The notes: generated by a model not told the origin, from the sequence alone. Shown: positions 16,792-31,422, numbered from the stretch's first letter. The stretch: DNA of 64,000 bases from Pseudonocardia xinjiangensis (GCF_012911925.1 NZ_JAAXKY010000016.1:1-64000), one strand, 5' to 3'. A program made the numbers and translations.

Positions 16792-16859
16792 TGTGCGCGG
16801 AGCAGACCGGCCGTTCCGAGTGCCCCGACCCCGGCAGTACCGCCGACCGCCGCGGGCTG

Positions 16860-18083
16860 ATGATGGTGGCGATGCCGACCTCCGTGCCGTCCCCGACCCC
16901 ACCACCGCTGCGCCCCGGCCTGCGCCGGGCACGCGCCCTGGCCGGTGCGCTGGCGGGGGCCCTCACCGTGCTGCTCGTGGTCCCCGCCGTGGCCGCGGCG
17001 GGAACCACACCGCCGGGGCCGCCGGCTCCGGCACCGCCGGTCTCCGGTGAGAACCTGGGCCCGGACCGGTTGCCCCGCTGCACCGCCGTGGTCGCCGCCA
17101 TGTCGCCGCGGGCCAAGCTCGCGCAGCGGCTCATGGTGGGCGTCGACGCCGCCGACCCGGCCACCACCGCCGAGACGGTGCGGGCCACCCAGGTGGGTGG
17201 GGTCTTCGTGGGGGGCAACGCCACCGAGCTGCTCACCGGCCAGGCACTGCGCGAGGTGCAGGCGATGTCCCGCATCCCGCTCACGGTCGCCGCCGACGAC
17301 GAGGGTGGCCGCGTGCAGCGCATCGACGATCTCGACGGCGAGCTGCCCAGCGCCCGCGCGATGGCCGCCCAGCTGACGCCGCAGCAGGTGCGCGAACGGG
17401 GCCTCGAGCGTGGCCGGGAGCAGCTCGCCCGCGGCATCACGATGAACCTCGCCCCGGTGGTCGACCTCGGGGGCCGCCCGGCGAACACGGTGATCGGGGA
17501 CCGGTCCTTCGGGGTGGACGCCGACGCGGTGACGAGCTACGCGGCAGCCTTCGCCGAGGGGCAGCGGGACGCGGGCGTGTTCACCGTCCTCAAGCACTTC
17601 CCCGGCCACGGCCACGCCGACGGGGACTCGCACCGGGGCCGGGTCACCACGCCACCGCTCGCCGAGCTGCGCGACGCCGACCTGCGGCCCTACGCGGACC
17701 TGCTGGGCCCGGGCGGCCCGCTCGCCGACGGCCGCACCGGCGTGCTCGTCGGGCATCTCGACGTTCCGGGGCTCACCGCCGACCTGCCCAGCTCGCTCGA
17801 CCCCGCCGTCTACCGGCTGCTGCGCACCGACTACGGCTTCGACGGGCTGGTGCTCACCGACGACCTGGGCGCCATGAAGGCCATCACCGGCACGTTCGAG
17901 CTGCCCGAGGCCGTGGAGCACGCCCTGGCCGCCGGCGCCGACATGGCGCTCTGGTCGAGCGGCGGCCGCGTCACCCCGGTGCTCGACCGGCTCGTGCAGG
18001 CCCTGGACGCGGGCCGCCTCGGCCCCGCGCCGAACGACGCCGCCGTGACCCGCGTCCTGAAGGCCAAACAGACCTGCTCCTGA
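16860..18083 (+). CDS. secreted glycoside hydrolase family 3 (beta-N-acetylhexosaminidase-like)
   Basis: This protein of about 407 residues has an N-terminal signal or anchor (RRARALAGALAGALTVLLVV followed by PAVAAAG), then a GH3 catalytic domain. It has the NagZ-type KHFPGHGHADGDSH motif (near residue 245), which supplies the His/Asp acid-base loop, and the nucleophile Asp in LTDDLGAM (near 333). Family members remove N-acetylglucosamine from peptidoglycan or chitin fragments. Being exported, it probably acts in cell-wall turnover outside the membrane. Start uncertain among ATGs at 16860, 16863 and 16872. It ends 12 bases from the convergent carboxylase gene. Confidence 0.85.
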   Translation: MMVAMPTSVPSPTPPPLRPGLRRARALAGALAGALTVLLVVPAVAAAGTTPPGPPAPAPPVSGENLGPDRLPRCTAVVAAMSPRAKLAQRLMVGVDAADPATTAETVRATQVGGVFVGGNATELLTGQALREVQAMSRIPLTVAADDEGGRVQRIDDLDGELPSARAMAAQLTPQQVRERGLERGREQLARGITMNLAPVVDLGGRPANTVIGDRSFGVDADAVTSYAAAFAEGQRDAGVFTVLKHFPGHGHADGDSHRGRVTTPPLAELRDADLRPYADLLGPGGPLADGRTGVLVGHLDVPGLTADLPSSLDPAVYRLLRTDYGFDGLVLTDDLGAMKAITGTFELPEAVEHALAAGADMALWSSGGRVTPVLDRLVQALDAGRLGPAPNDAAVTRVLKAKQTCS

Positions 18084-18095
18084 ACCGGCGCGGGG

Positions 18096-23789
<5,694 letters not shown>

Positions 23790-23957
23790 GATCTGCTCAC
23801 TCTCGTCGCTGGTGCCACGGCCCCACCCGCGGCGACTCCCGGCGGGGACCGTATCGCCTGGATCTCACGGCCCGGGCCCACCCAACTCGACCTCTGGCCG
23901 TCGCACAACTGACGAGCGGGTAACCGCCCGGGAGAGGGGCGAGAGCATGATGATCCC

Positions 23958-24812
23958 GTGCTGACGGTGACGCGGGGCAACCTGACCTTCGACGTGCACG
24001 AGCACGGCTCCGCCGACGGCGTCCCGGTGCTGCTCCTGCACGGGTTCCCCCAGCGCGGCACCGCGTGGGACGGCGTGGCGTCACGTCTCGTCACCGCCGG
24101 CTACCGGACCCTGGCGCCCGACCAGCGCGGCTACTCTCCGTGCGCCCGGCCGCGCGGACGCAGCGCCTACCGGCTCTCCGAGATCGTCGGTGACGCGCTC
24201 GCGATCGTGGACGTGCTGGTGGGCCCGAGCGGCCGCGTGCACGTGGTCGGGCACGACTGGGGAGCTGCGGTCGGCTGGTCACTGGCGGCCCGCCACCCCG
24301 ACCGCGTCCGGTCGCTCACCGCCGTGTCGGTCCCGCCGCCACCGGTCTACGTCCAGTCACTCCTGACCACCCGCCAGGCGTTTGCGTCCTGGTACATCTA
24401 CGCGCTGCAGCTGCCGGTGCTGCCGGAGCGGCTGCTCGGGGCGAGGGGCCGCCCGTTCTCCCCGGCGCTCGTCGCCGCCCTGCAGAGGTCCGGGCAGTCG
24501 CGGGCCGCCGCCGAGCGGGACGCGGCCGGGCTCGCCGACCCGGCGGCGCTGACCGCCGCGATCAACTGGTACCGGGCGCTGCCGACCCGCCCGTCCGGTT
24601 CCCAGGAGCCACCCGTCGCGGTGCCCACCCAGTTCGTGTGGAGCGACGGCGACACCGCCATCACCCGGCAGGCCACGGAGCTGACGCACCAGCACGTCAC
24701 CGGCCCCTTCCGCTACGTCGAGCTGCGGGGCGTGAGCCACTGGATCCTCGAGGAGGCGCCCGACCAGCTCGCGCAGCTGGTGCTCGACCAGCTCGGGGAG
24801 CACCCGAGCTGA
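23958..24812 (+). CDS. alpha/beta hydrolase, epoxide-hydrolase-like
   Basis: This is a 284-residue alpha/beta hydrolase. The oxyanion motif HGFPQRG lies near residue 29, the Asp nucleophile elbow in GHDWGAAVGW near residue 99, a second acid in SDGDTAI, and the catalytic His in GVSHW. An Asp nucleophile with this spacing fits soluble epoxide hydrolases or haloalkane-dehalogenase relatives rather than esterases. The GTG at 23958 has no ribosome binding site, but a CATGAT element ends seven bases before it, suggesting a leaderless transcript. The stop codon runs straight into a nested palindrome. Confidence 0.88.
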   Translation: MLTVTRGNLTFDVHEHGSADGVPVLLLHGFPQRGTAWDGVASRLVTAGYRTLAPDQRGYSPCARPRGRSAYRLSEIVGDALAIVDVLVGPSGRVHVVGHDWGAAVGWSLAARHPDRVRSLTAVSVPPPPVYVQSLLTTRQAFASWYIYALQLPVLPERLLGARGRPFSPALVAALQRSGQSRAAAERDAAGLADPAALTAAINWYRALPTRPSGSQEPPVAVPTQFVWSDGDTAITRQATELTHQHVTGPFRYVELRGVSHWILEEAPDQLAQLVLDQLGEHPS

Positions 24813-24867
24813 TTGCAGCAAAGCCACTTTGAGGCAACCACGTTGCCTGAACGTGGCTTTGCTGCAA
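24813..24867. repeat. nested palindromic element (copy 1), terminator-like
   Basis: Left arm TTGCAGCAAAGCCAC (24813-24827) pairs perfectly with GTGGCTTTGCTGCAA (24853-24867). Inside it AGGCAAC (24832-24838) pairs with GTTGCCT (24842-24848) around a CAC loop. It starts on the base after the hydrolase stop codon, so it can act as a terminator. The outer arm and the following ACTCGG resemble a second element at 42067-42121, suggesting a dispersed palindromic repeat family. Confidence 0.75.
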
Positions 24868-24934
24868 CTCGGGTGAAGCGGGGGAAACGGGCGGCGCTAG
24901 GGTCCTCCGCCATGGCCTGCGACCGGTCCCGCTG

Positions 24935-25303
24935 ATGGAGGTGCTCGCCTCCCGGGTGCTGCTGCACCCCGTCGACATGCAGCGCAGCATCGAGTTCTAC
25001 CGGGACGTGCTCGGCCTGGCGATCGCCCGCGAGTTCCCCGGCGGCACGGTGTTCTTCATGGGCGGCGGGTTCCTGGAGCTCTCCGGGAACGCGACGGCGC
25101 CGGCAGGCGGGGCGATCGCGTTCTGGCTCCAGGTGCGCGACCTGGCCGCGGCCCACCACGAGCTCGCCGCGCACGTCGTCCGCGCGCCGCGGCAGGAGCC
25201 GTGGGGCCTGCACGAGATGTGGATCGCCGACCCGGACGGCACCCGGATCGTGCTGGTGCAGATCCCCGAGGACCACCCGATCCGCCGGGACTCCCGCCCG
25301 TAG
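24935..25303 (+). CDS. VOC (glyoxalase/bleomycin-resistance) family protein
   Basis: This 122-residue single-domain vicinal-oxygen-chelate protein opens with the typical VLLHPVDMQRSIEFYRDVLGL and has the second module ending WIADPDGTRIVLVQIPEDHP. These proteins bind a metal through His/Glu residues and can be dioxygenases, isomerases or drug-binding proteins. No function can be assigned. The ATG at 24935 is used. The gene ends three bases before the convergent SRPBCC gene. Confidence 0.85.
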   Translation: MEVLASRVLLHPVDMQRSIEFYRDVLGLAIAREFPGGTVFFMGGGFLELSGNATAPAGGAIAFWLQVRDLAAAHHELAAHVVRAPRQEPWGLHEMWIADPDGTRIVLVQIPEDHPIRRDSRP

Positions 25304-25306
25304 GGC

Positions 25307-25720
25307 TCAGGACGGCCGGGGAGCCGCCCGGTCCGCGCCGCCCTCCACATTGCGCTTGATCTGCGCGAGCGTCGCCTGCAGCCCCTCGTCGATGTCGTGG
25401 CCCTCGACCCGCTCGGTGTGCAGCCGGACAGTCACCTGTGCGCCCCCGTCGGCTCCGGTGACCTCGAGCTCGCCGCTGTAGTCGTTGGGGCCCTCGGAGC
25501 CCCAGCGCAGCGTCCGCGCGTCGGGGTCGGTGGTGAACCACGCCTCACCCTCGCGCCGGTTGCCGTCGACCTCGGCGACGGTGTGCACGGCGTCGTTGCC
25601 TGCCGGCTCGGCGCTGCGCATGGCGGCGAAGTAGTCGGGGAGGTGGTGGATGTCGGCGAGGTAGTCGAACAGCGCGTCCGGGTCGGTCGTGACGGTGGTG
25701 CTGTGCTCGTAGTTGCCCAT
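25307..25720 (-). CDS. SRPBCC (START/Bet v1-like) family protein
   Basis: This 137-residue protein has the SRPBCC pattern: N-terminal YEHSTTVTTDPDALFDYLADIHHLPDYF, a beta-rich middle and a long C-terminal helix (EGLQATLAQIKRNVE). The fold makes a deep hydrophobic pocket used for binding or cyclising small hydrophobic molecules. Function unknown. It is divergent from an MFS exporter gene; the two share a 94-bp promoter region. Confidence 0.85.
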   Translation of the reverse strand: MGNYEHSTTVTTDPDALFDYLADIHHLPDYFAAMRSAEPAGNDAVHTVAEVDGNRREGEAWFTTDPDARTLRWGSEGPNDYSGELEVTGADGGAQVTVRLHTERVEGHDIDEGLQATLAQIKRNVEGGADRAAPRPS

Positions 25721-25814
25721 GGCCGCCCGGTACCCGGCGCGCCGGTGTCCAACCCCGCATCGCTCGACCTGCCCGGGTGGTTCCGGACGACTCTGCGGTT
25801 ATGGTGGGTTCATC

Positions 25815-27233
25815 GTGAGGACTCAGCAGGCAAAGCCCGGTCTCGTGCTCACGGTGTCCTCGCTCGCCGCCTTCATGGCGTTCCTGGACGTGACGATCGT
25901 GAACATCGCGTTCCCGGCTATCAGCGCCGAGTTCGCCACCACGTCGCTGGCCACCCTCTCCTGGGTTTTCAGCGCGTACAACGTCACCTTCGCGGCGCTG
26001 CTCGTCCCGGCCGGGCGGCTGGCCGACCTGCTCGGCCGACGCCGGGTGTTCCTCGCGGGCCTGGCCCTCTTCGGACTCGCCTCGGCCGCATGCGCTCTCG
26101 CGCCGAACGCGGGTGTCCTCGTGGGTGCCCGTGCCGTGCAGGCGGTGGCCGCGGCGCTGCTCGCGCCGTCCTCCCTCGCCCTGCTGCTGCCCGCGTTCCC
26201 GCCGGAGCGCCGCGGCGCCGTCGTGGGCACCTGGGGCGCGATGGGCGGGATCGCCGCCGCGGCGGGACCCGCGCTCGGCGGGGTGCTCGTCGACGGTCTC
26301 GGCTGGCGCGCGGTCTTCTTCATCAACCTGCCGCTCGTGGTCGTGACGTTCGTCGTGGGCCTGCTCGTGCTCGCCGAGTCGCGCGACGAGCGCGCCGCTC
26401 TGCCCGACCCGCTCAGCGTGCTGCTGCTCGGCGGCGGCGTCGCACTGCTGTCGCTGGGCATCGTCAGCGGCGAGGACGGCGGGTGGCTCGCCCCCGGTGC
26501 CGCCGGCCCCCTGCTCGCCGGCATCGCGCTGGTCGGCGCGTTCGTGCTGCGGAGCATGCGCGTGTCGAACCCACTCGTGGAGCTCGGGCTGTTCCGCCTC
26601 CGGTCGTTCGCCGGTGCGACGGTCGGATATCTCCTGTTCTCCGCAGCCTTCTACGCGCTGCTGCTCTCCAACGTGCTGTTCCTGACCGGGATCTGGCGCT
26701 ACGACGTGCTGGCGGCCGGGCTCGCGGTCACGCCGGGGCCGCTGATGGCGGCGGTGGCCTCGACCGTGGGCGGGCGGATCAGCGACCGGTACGGCGCCCG
26801 CGCCTCGATCGCGCCAGGGGCGCTCCTGTTCGCCTGCGGATGTCTCCTGTTCGCCACCCGCATCGGCGTGGATCCCGCGTACGTCACGACGTTCCTGCCG
26901 GCGACGCTGCTCACCGGTACGGGAACCGGTCTCGTCTTCTCCGGGCTCGGGTCGGCCGCCGTCGCGAAGCTGCCCGCTGGCCGCTACGCCACCGGCAGCG
27001 CCGTGGGCACCTGCGCGCGGCAGATCGGTGCGGTCTTCGGGATCTCGCTGCTGCTGTCCGGACTGGCCGCCGCCGGCACGCATCCGGCGGTGTTCCGCAC
27101 GGGCTGGCTCGTGATGGCGGCCGGGGCGCTGGCGACGGTGGTGTGCGGCCTCGTGGTGGGTGCGGTTCGCGCCGAACGCGACCGGACCGCAGCCGTTACG
27201 CCTGTGCCCCCGCCGGTACCAGGTCCGGCGTAG
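25815..27233 (+). CDS. MFS transporter, DHA2 family
   Basis: This exporter of about 472 residues is built like a DHA2 protein: TM1 FLDVTIVNIAFPAI, loop motif GRLADLLGRRRVFLAG, and motif C-like GPALGGVLVDGLGWRAVFFINLP. Its length fits 14 membrane segments. The start is a GTG at 25815 (no ATG fits); the longer open frame upstream has no family similarity. It probably extrudes a drug or metabolite by proton antiport. The 3' end overlaps the convergent MFS gene by 38 bases. Confidence 0.9.
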   Translation: MRTQQAKPGLVLTVSSLAAFMAFLDVTIVNIAFPAISAEFATTSLATLSWVFSAYNVTFAALLVPAGRLADLLGRRRVFLAGLALFGLASAACALAPNAGVLVGARAVQAVAAALLAPSSLALLLPAFPPERRGAVVGTWGAMGGIAAAAGPALGGVLVDGLGWRAVFFINLPLVVVTFVVGLLVLAESRDERAALPDPLSVLLLGGGVALLSLGIVSGEDGGWLAPGAAGPLLAGIALVGAFVLRSMRVSNPLVELGLFRLRSFAGATVGYLLFSAAFYALLLSNVLFLTGIWRYDVLAAGLAVTPGPLMAAVASTVGGRISDRYGARASIAPGALLFACGCLLFATRIGVDPAYVTTFLPATLLTGTGTGLVFSGLGSAAVAKLPAGRYATGSAVGTCARQIGAVFGISLLLSGLAAAGTHPAVFRTGWLVMAAGALATVVCGLVVGAVRAERDRTAAVTPVPPPVPGPA

Positions 27234-28656
27234 CCGATCCGGGCGCCCGGGTCCGCGGCGTGACGGCGGCGAGCACGGCGCCCACCACCGCGGCGGCGGC
27301 CGCGGAGAGGAACACCACCGTGTACGCGGTGCTCGAGGGCAGCAACTGCCCGTTCACGGACGTGACCAGGCCGGTCGTCACGGCCGCGACGACCGCGCTG
27401 CACGACGACGTCCCGAGCATCCGCATCAGGGTGTTGAGGCTGTTGGCCGCGGCGGTCTCGGTCGAGGGCACCGCGTCCATGATGAGGAGCGGCAGGGCCG
27501 AGTAGGCCAGCGCGGCCCCGATCGCCGTCACGGTGGACGCCGCCATGATCAGCGGGATCGACCCGGGCAGCGTCGCCATCGCGACGTTGCCGACGGCGAG
27601 CACGCACGTGCCGAGCACGAGCGTGGTGCGGGCGCCGCGGCGACGCGACACGCTCGCGGAGACCGGCGAGAAGATCGTCATCGCCGCGCCGATCGGGAGC
27701 AGCACCACCCCGGCGGCCACCAGTGACAGCCCGAACCCGTACCCGCTCGCCTGCGGCGCCTGCAGAACCTGGGTGGTCACGAGGAACCCCGCGAACATCG
27801 CGAACCCGATGAGGACCGACGCCACGTTCGTCCAGAGGACCGTGGGACGCGCCGAGACCCGCAGGTCCACCAGCGGGGAGCGCACCCTCAGCTCGAGCCG
27901 GCTCCAGAGCGCGAACAGCACGACAGCAGCCGCCAGCAGGCCGAGCACGCGGGTGCTGCCCCAGCCCCACTCGGCGCCCTTCGAGATCGCGAGCAGCACG
28001 CAGACCAGCGCGAGCGCGAGCCCCACGGCGCCGGGCAGGTCGAAGCGGCCCCCGGAGCGTTGCGGGGACTCCCGCACCACCGCGCGGACCAGGAAGAACT
28101 GGGCCGCCCCGACCACCGCGGCGCCCGCGAAGAGCCAGCGCCAGCTCGCGTGCTGTGCGACGAGACCGGTGATCGGGAGGCTGACCGCACCGCCGATGCC
28201 GAGCGACGAGCTCATCAGCGCGATCCCGCTCCCGACCCGGTCGGGCGGCAGCAGGTCGCGCATGATGCTGATGCCCAACGCGACCACACCCAGCGCCGCC
28301 CCCTGCAGCGCGCGGGCGGCGATCAGCACGCCCACACCGGGTGCGACGGCGCCCAGCGCCGATCCCGCGGTGACCATCGCGAGCGCCACGAGGAGCATGC
28401 GGCGCTTGCCGTACATGTCGCCGAGCCTGCCCAGCACGGGTGCGCACACCGCCCCCGCGACGAGCGTGGCCGTGACGAGCCACGCCACGGTTGCCGGCGA
28501 GGCCGACAGCAGGCGCGGGAACTGCGGCAGGAGCGGGACGACCAGGGTCTGCATCAGGGAGACGGCCAGCCCGCAGGAGGCGAGCACGCCGATGACGAGC
28601 GCCGGACGCGCTGACGGTACGACCACTTTCCCACCTGAACACGCGATCGTTGCCAT
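27196..28656 (-). CDS. MFS transporter
   Basis: This MFS protein of about 486 residues has the loop motif GRLGDMYGKRRMLLVALAM, a TM5 region with GGAVSLPITGLVAQHASWRWLF, and about 14 predicted hydrophobic stretches. The ATG at 28656 is preferred over a TTG two codons upstream. The start codon overlaps a 14-bp palindrome (28655-28668), so a dedicated repressor is likely. It is convergent with another MFS gene, sharing 38 coding bases at the 3' ends. Substrate unknown. Confidence 0.88.
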   Translation of the reverse strand: MATIACSGGKVVVPSARPALVIGVLASCGLAVSLMQTLVVPLLPQFPRLLSASPATVAWLVTATLVAGAVCAPVLGRLGDMYGKRRMLLVALAMVTAGSALGAVAPGVGVLIAARALQGAALGVVALGISIMRDLLPPDRVGSGIALMSSSLGIGGAVSLPITGLVAQHASWRWLFAGAAVVGAAQFFLVRAVVRESPQRSGGRFDLPGAVGLALALVCVLLAISKGAEWGWGSTRVLGLLAAAVVLFALWSRLELRVRSPLVDLRVSARPTVLWTNVASVLIGFAMFAGFLVTTQVLQAPQASGYGFGLSLVAAGVVLLPIGAAMTIFSPVSASVSRRRGARTTLVLGTCVLAVGNVAMATLPGSIPLIMAASTVTAIGAALAYSALPLLIMDAVPSTETAAANSLNTLMRMLGTSSCSAVVAAVTTGLVTSVNGQLLPSSTAYTVVFLSAAAAAVVGAVLAAVTPRTRAPGSATPDLVPAGAQA

Positions 28657-28668
28657 AAGCAAGCTTAT
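28655..28668. promoter_or_regulatory. palindrome over the MFS start codon
   Basis: ATAAGC-AA-GCTTAT is a perfect inverted repeat in an AT-rich patch and overlaps the ATG (28656) of the minus-strand MFS gene. It is probably an operator; no regulator is adjacent. Confidence 0.45.
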
Positions 28669-28863
28669 TGTCGTGTTCCGATAGGTTCGTCACGTCTCGT
28701 GCCCGGTGCCCGAACCGTCAGTGAGCAGACGGGCGAACCCGGGCCCACGTGCCGGGACCGGTCTAGCCACCGCCTCGGCCGCAGGGCATCCTGGAACGGT
28801 CAAGAAGACCAATGTCCTCGGAGCAGCGGCGTGGTCGTTCCGTTGATGCAGGGAGCCGTCGCC

Positions 28864-30279
28864 GTGAGCACTGCCTTCTCCGAGGGCGACAACCATCAGG
28901 GCGAGAGCGTGCCGACCGACGAGGGTCAGCACGACAACGTCCTGGAGCTGTCGCGCGTCCGGCCCACGCCGGACATGGCCGTCACCACCCTCGGCGCCTG
29001 CCGCATCACCTCACCGATGGCCCCGCTGCTCGACGCCCGGCGCACCACCGAGCACTACGTGGACGAGCAGGATCGCGTCCTGCTCGACGACACCCTCGCC
29101 GGCATCAGCTCCCGCGGCGTGCCGGCCTCCGAGCTGCCGGGCATGGAGCCGTGCGGTCCGCGTCGCAAGATCTTCTTCGACCCGGCCAAGACCCGGGCGG
29201 CCATCGTCACCTGCGGCGGACTCTGCCCGGGCCTGAACGACGTGATCGCGGGGCTCGTCCGCACGCTGACCTACCACTACCGCGTGCGCCGCGTGGTCGG
29301 CATCCGCAACGGCTACCAGGGCTTCGTCGCCGACTACGGGCACGACGTCGTCGAGCTCACCCCGGAGTCCGTGCGCGACATCGCCACCGACGGCGGCACC
29401 GTCCTCGGCACCTCGCGCGGCCCGCAGGACCCCGACGCGATCGTCGACTGCCTGGAGCGGCTGCACGTCAACGTGCTGTTCGTGGTGGGCGGGGACGGCT
29501 CGATGCGCGGCGCGATGGAGATCGCGCGGACGGTGGCCGAGCGCGGGCTGCTGATCGCCGTCGTCGGCATCCCGAAGACCATCGACAACGACATCCCCTA
29601 CATCGACCAGAGCTTCGGCTTCCAGACCGCGTTCAGCCTCGCCAGCGACGCCATCCGGGCGGCGCAGGTCGAGGCGAAGTCCACGGCCAACGGCATCGGG
29701 CTCGTCAAGCTGATGGGCCGGCACTCGGGCTTCATCGCCTGCTACGCGGCACTGGCCCGCAGCGGCGCCGACGTCGTCCTGATCCCCGAGGTGCCGTTCG
29801 CGCTGGACGGCGAGCAGGGCCTGCTCGCCCACCTGCGCCGCCGCGTCGCCGAACGCGGGCACGCCGTCGTCGTGGCGGCCGAGGGGGCGGGCCAGGAACT
29901 GCTCGGCGGGTCGGGTGACGCGATCGACGCCTCCGGCAACGCGCGGCTCCAGGACATCGGGCCCTACCTGCGGAGGCGGATCGCCGACCACTTCGCCGAC
30001 GCCGGCGTCGACACCTCGATCCGCTACATCGACCCGAGCTACGCCATCCGCAGCGTCCCCGCCAACCCCTACGACTCGGTGTACTGCGTGCGCCTCTCGC
30101 AGGCCGCCGTGCACGCGGCGATGTCGGGACGCACGGAGATGGTCGTCGGCCGCTACCGCAGGCGCTTCGTCCACATCCCCATGAAGGTGGCGGTGAGCAG
30201 GCGCAACCAGGTCGACCCCCACGGCGACCTCTGGATGGCCGTGCTCGAGTCCACCGGCCAGCCCGTCCGCTTCGGCTGA
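28864..30279 (+). CDS. 6-phosphofructokinase, ATP-type of the PPi-PFK-like clade
   Basis: This protein of about 471 residues has a roughly 90-residue N-terminal extension before the PFK core. Core motifs are GGLCPGLNDVIAG (near 118), GGDGS (near 208) and PKTIDND (near 236). A Gly in GGDG at this position usually means ATP as phosphoryl donor, while the Lys in PKTIDND is the mark of the PPi-dependent lineage. The same combination is found in trypanosome-type ATP-PFKs. It phosphorylates fructose 6-phosphate in glycolysis. The GTG at 28864 has GGGAG eight bases upstream; an ATG at 28846 is an alternative. Confidence 0.88.
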   Translation: MSTAFSEGDNHQGESVPTDEGQHDNVLELSRVRPTPDMAVTTLGACRITSPMAPLLDARRTTEHYVDEQDRVLLDDTLAGISSRGVPASELPGMEPCGPRRKIFFDPAKTRAAIVTCGGLCPGLNDVIAGLVRTLTYHYRVRRVVGIRNGYQGFVADYGHDVVELTPESVRDIATDGGTVLGTSRGPQDPDAIVDCLERLHVNVLFVVGGDGSMRGAMEIARTVAERGLLIAVVGIPKTIDNDIPYIDQSFGFQTAFSLASDAIRAAQVEAKSTANGIGLVKLMGRHSGFIACYAALARSGADVVLIPEVPFALDGEQGLLAHLRRRVAERGHAVVVAAEGAGQELLGGSGDAIDASGNARLQDIGPYLRRRIADHFADAGVDTSIRYIDPSYAIRSVPANPYDSVYCVRLSQAAVHAAMSGRTEMVVGRYRRRFVHIPMKVAVSRRNQVDPHGDLWMAVLESTGQPVRFG

Positions 30280-30298
30280 GCTGCGGCGCGCGGCCGGT

Positions 30299-30360
30299 GA
30301 TCGCCGCGAGATCCACGGATCGGCCCTGGCGAGGGCGAACACGCGGATCTCGTGGCGATC
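30299..30360. terminator. long imperfect hairpin after the phosphofructokinase
   Basis: GATCGCCGCGAGATCCACG (30299-30317) pairs with CGCGGATCTCGTGGCGATC (30342-30360), 17 of 19 positions complementary. It begins 20 bases after the stop and probably ends transcription. Confidence 0.6.
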
Positions 30361-30510
30361 TTGGAGCCGCGCGGGCTCCGGAGGGGAGCGACTCGCGCGC
30401 CGGGAACGGGCGACTCGCGGGTCGGGAACGGGCGACTCGCGGGTGGTGGTCGCCGGGAGGTTCGCTGATCGGTCCTGGGGAGGGCGGATGCGTGTGTCTC
30501 GGAACGATCT
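30318..30510. repeat. intergenic repeats: 22-bp tandem array and flanking imperfect duplicate
   Basis: A 22-bp unit starting GCGACTCGCG is repeated about 2.7 times at 30388, 30410 and 30432. It is flanked by two similar segments of about 44 bases (30318-30361 and 30467-30510), both starting GATCGG-YCCTGG-GAGGGCG. The stretch has no coding potential. The repeats look like local duplications rather than a CRISPR array: there are no unique spacers. Confidence 0.55.
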
Positions 30511-30570
30511 GGGCGTCGCTCGGGCGCAGGGATCGGGCGGCCTGGGGCCGCGGCCCGGGATACTGATCGG

Positions 30571-31422
30571 GTGCACGGGCTCGCGATGCGGTTCCTCGGC
30601 CACTCCACGGTACGGATGGAGCTGGCCGGGAGGGTGGTGCTCACCGATCCGGTCCTGACCAGGGGGATCGGGCCGTTGCGCCGGGTCGGGCCGGCGCCCG
30701 AGCAGGCCGACCACGCCGACGTCGACCTCGTCCTGATCTCCCACCTGCACGGCGACCACCTGCACCTGCCGTCGCTGCGCCGGTTGCCGCGCAGCGCGCC
30801 GGTGGTGGTGCCGCGCGGCGCCGGCAGGTGGCTGCGCGCACGCGGGATCGAGCGGGTGGAGGAGCTGGCGCCGGGGGAGAGCCTGCAGGACGGCGACCTC
30901 CGGGTCACCGGGGTGGCGGCGGAGCACAGCGGGCACCGGTGGGGGCCGCGCTCCACCCACGGCCCGCAGGCGCAGGCCATGGGACACCTGCTCGCGAGCC
31001 CGCACGTCCGGGTCTATGCGGCGGGTGACACCGACCTGTTCCCCGGGATGGCCGCGCTCGCCGCGGACCGGCTCGACGTCGCGCTGCTGCCGGTCTGGGG
31101 CTGGGGCCCGACGCTGGGTCCCGGCCATCTCGACCCGGTCCGCGCCGCGGCCGCGGTGGAGCTGCTGCGCCCCCGGGTGGCGGTCCCGGTGCACTGGGGG
31201 ACGCTCGCCCTCGCCGGTCTGGTCCGTGCCCCCGGACGGGCGGGGGCGCGGATGCGCAGGCTGCTCGTCGAGCCGCCGTGGGAGTTCGCGGCGGCCGTCG
31301 AGGCCGGGGGCGGGAGCACCACGGTGGCGGTCACGGAACCCGGCACCGTGGTCGCCCTGCCGTCCCCGTCACCCCGGCCACCGTCCTCCCGATCGCCGCG
31401 GCCCGGTTCGGACGCCTCGTGA
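30571..31422 (+). CDS. MBL-fold metal-dependent hydrolase (UlaG/NAPE-PLD-like)
   Basis: This 283-residue metallo-beta-lactamase-fold protein carries the zinc motif His58-x-His60-x-Asp62-His63 (SHLHGDH), a later ligand region AAEHSGHRWGPRSTHG, the Asp of AAGDTDLF, and a final His in PVHWG. The arrangement is closest to the UlaG and N-acyl-phosphatidylethanolamine phospholipase D branch, which act on lactones or phospholipids. The start is a GTG at 30571. It overlaps the DedA-like gene by 4 bases (GTGA), so these and the phosphodiesterase gene form one operon. Confidence 0.85.
   Translation: MHGLAMRFLGHSTVRMELAGRVVLTDPVLTRGIGPLRRVGPAPEQADHADVDLVLISHLHGDHLHLPSLRRLPRSAPVVVPRGAGRWLRARGIERVEELAPGESLQDGDLRVTGVAAEHSGHRWGPRSTHGPQAQAMGHLLASPHVRVYAAGDTDLFPGMAALAADRLDVALLPVWGWGPTLGPGHLDPVRAAAAVELLRPRVAVPVHWGTLALAGLVRAPGRAGARMRRLLVEPPWEFAAAVEAGGGSTTVAVTEPGTVVALPSPSPRPPSSRSPRPGSDAS

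Noticed and set aside
30388..30446. Short tandem repeats considered as a CRISPR array
   Set aside because: The units are directly adjacent with no unique spacers, and no cas genes are present.
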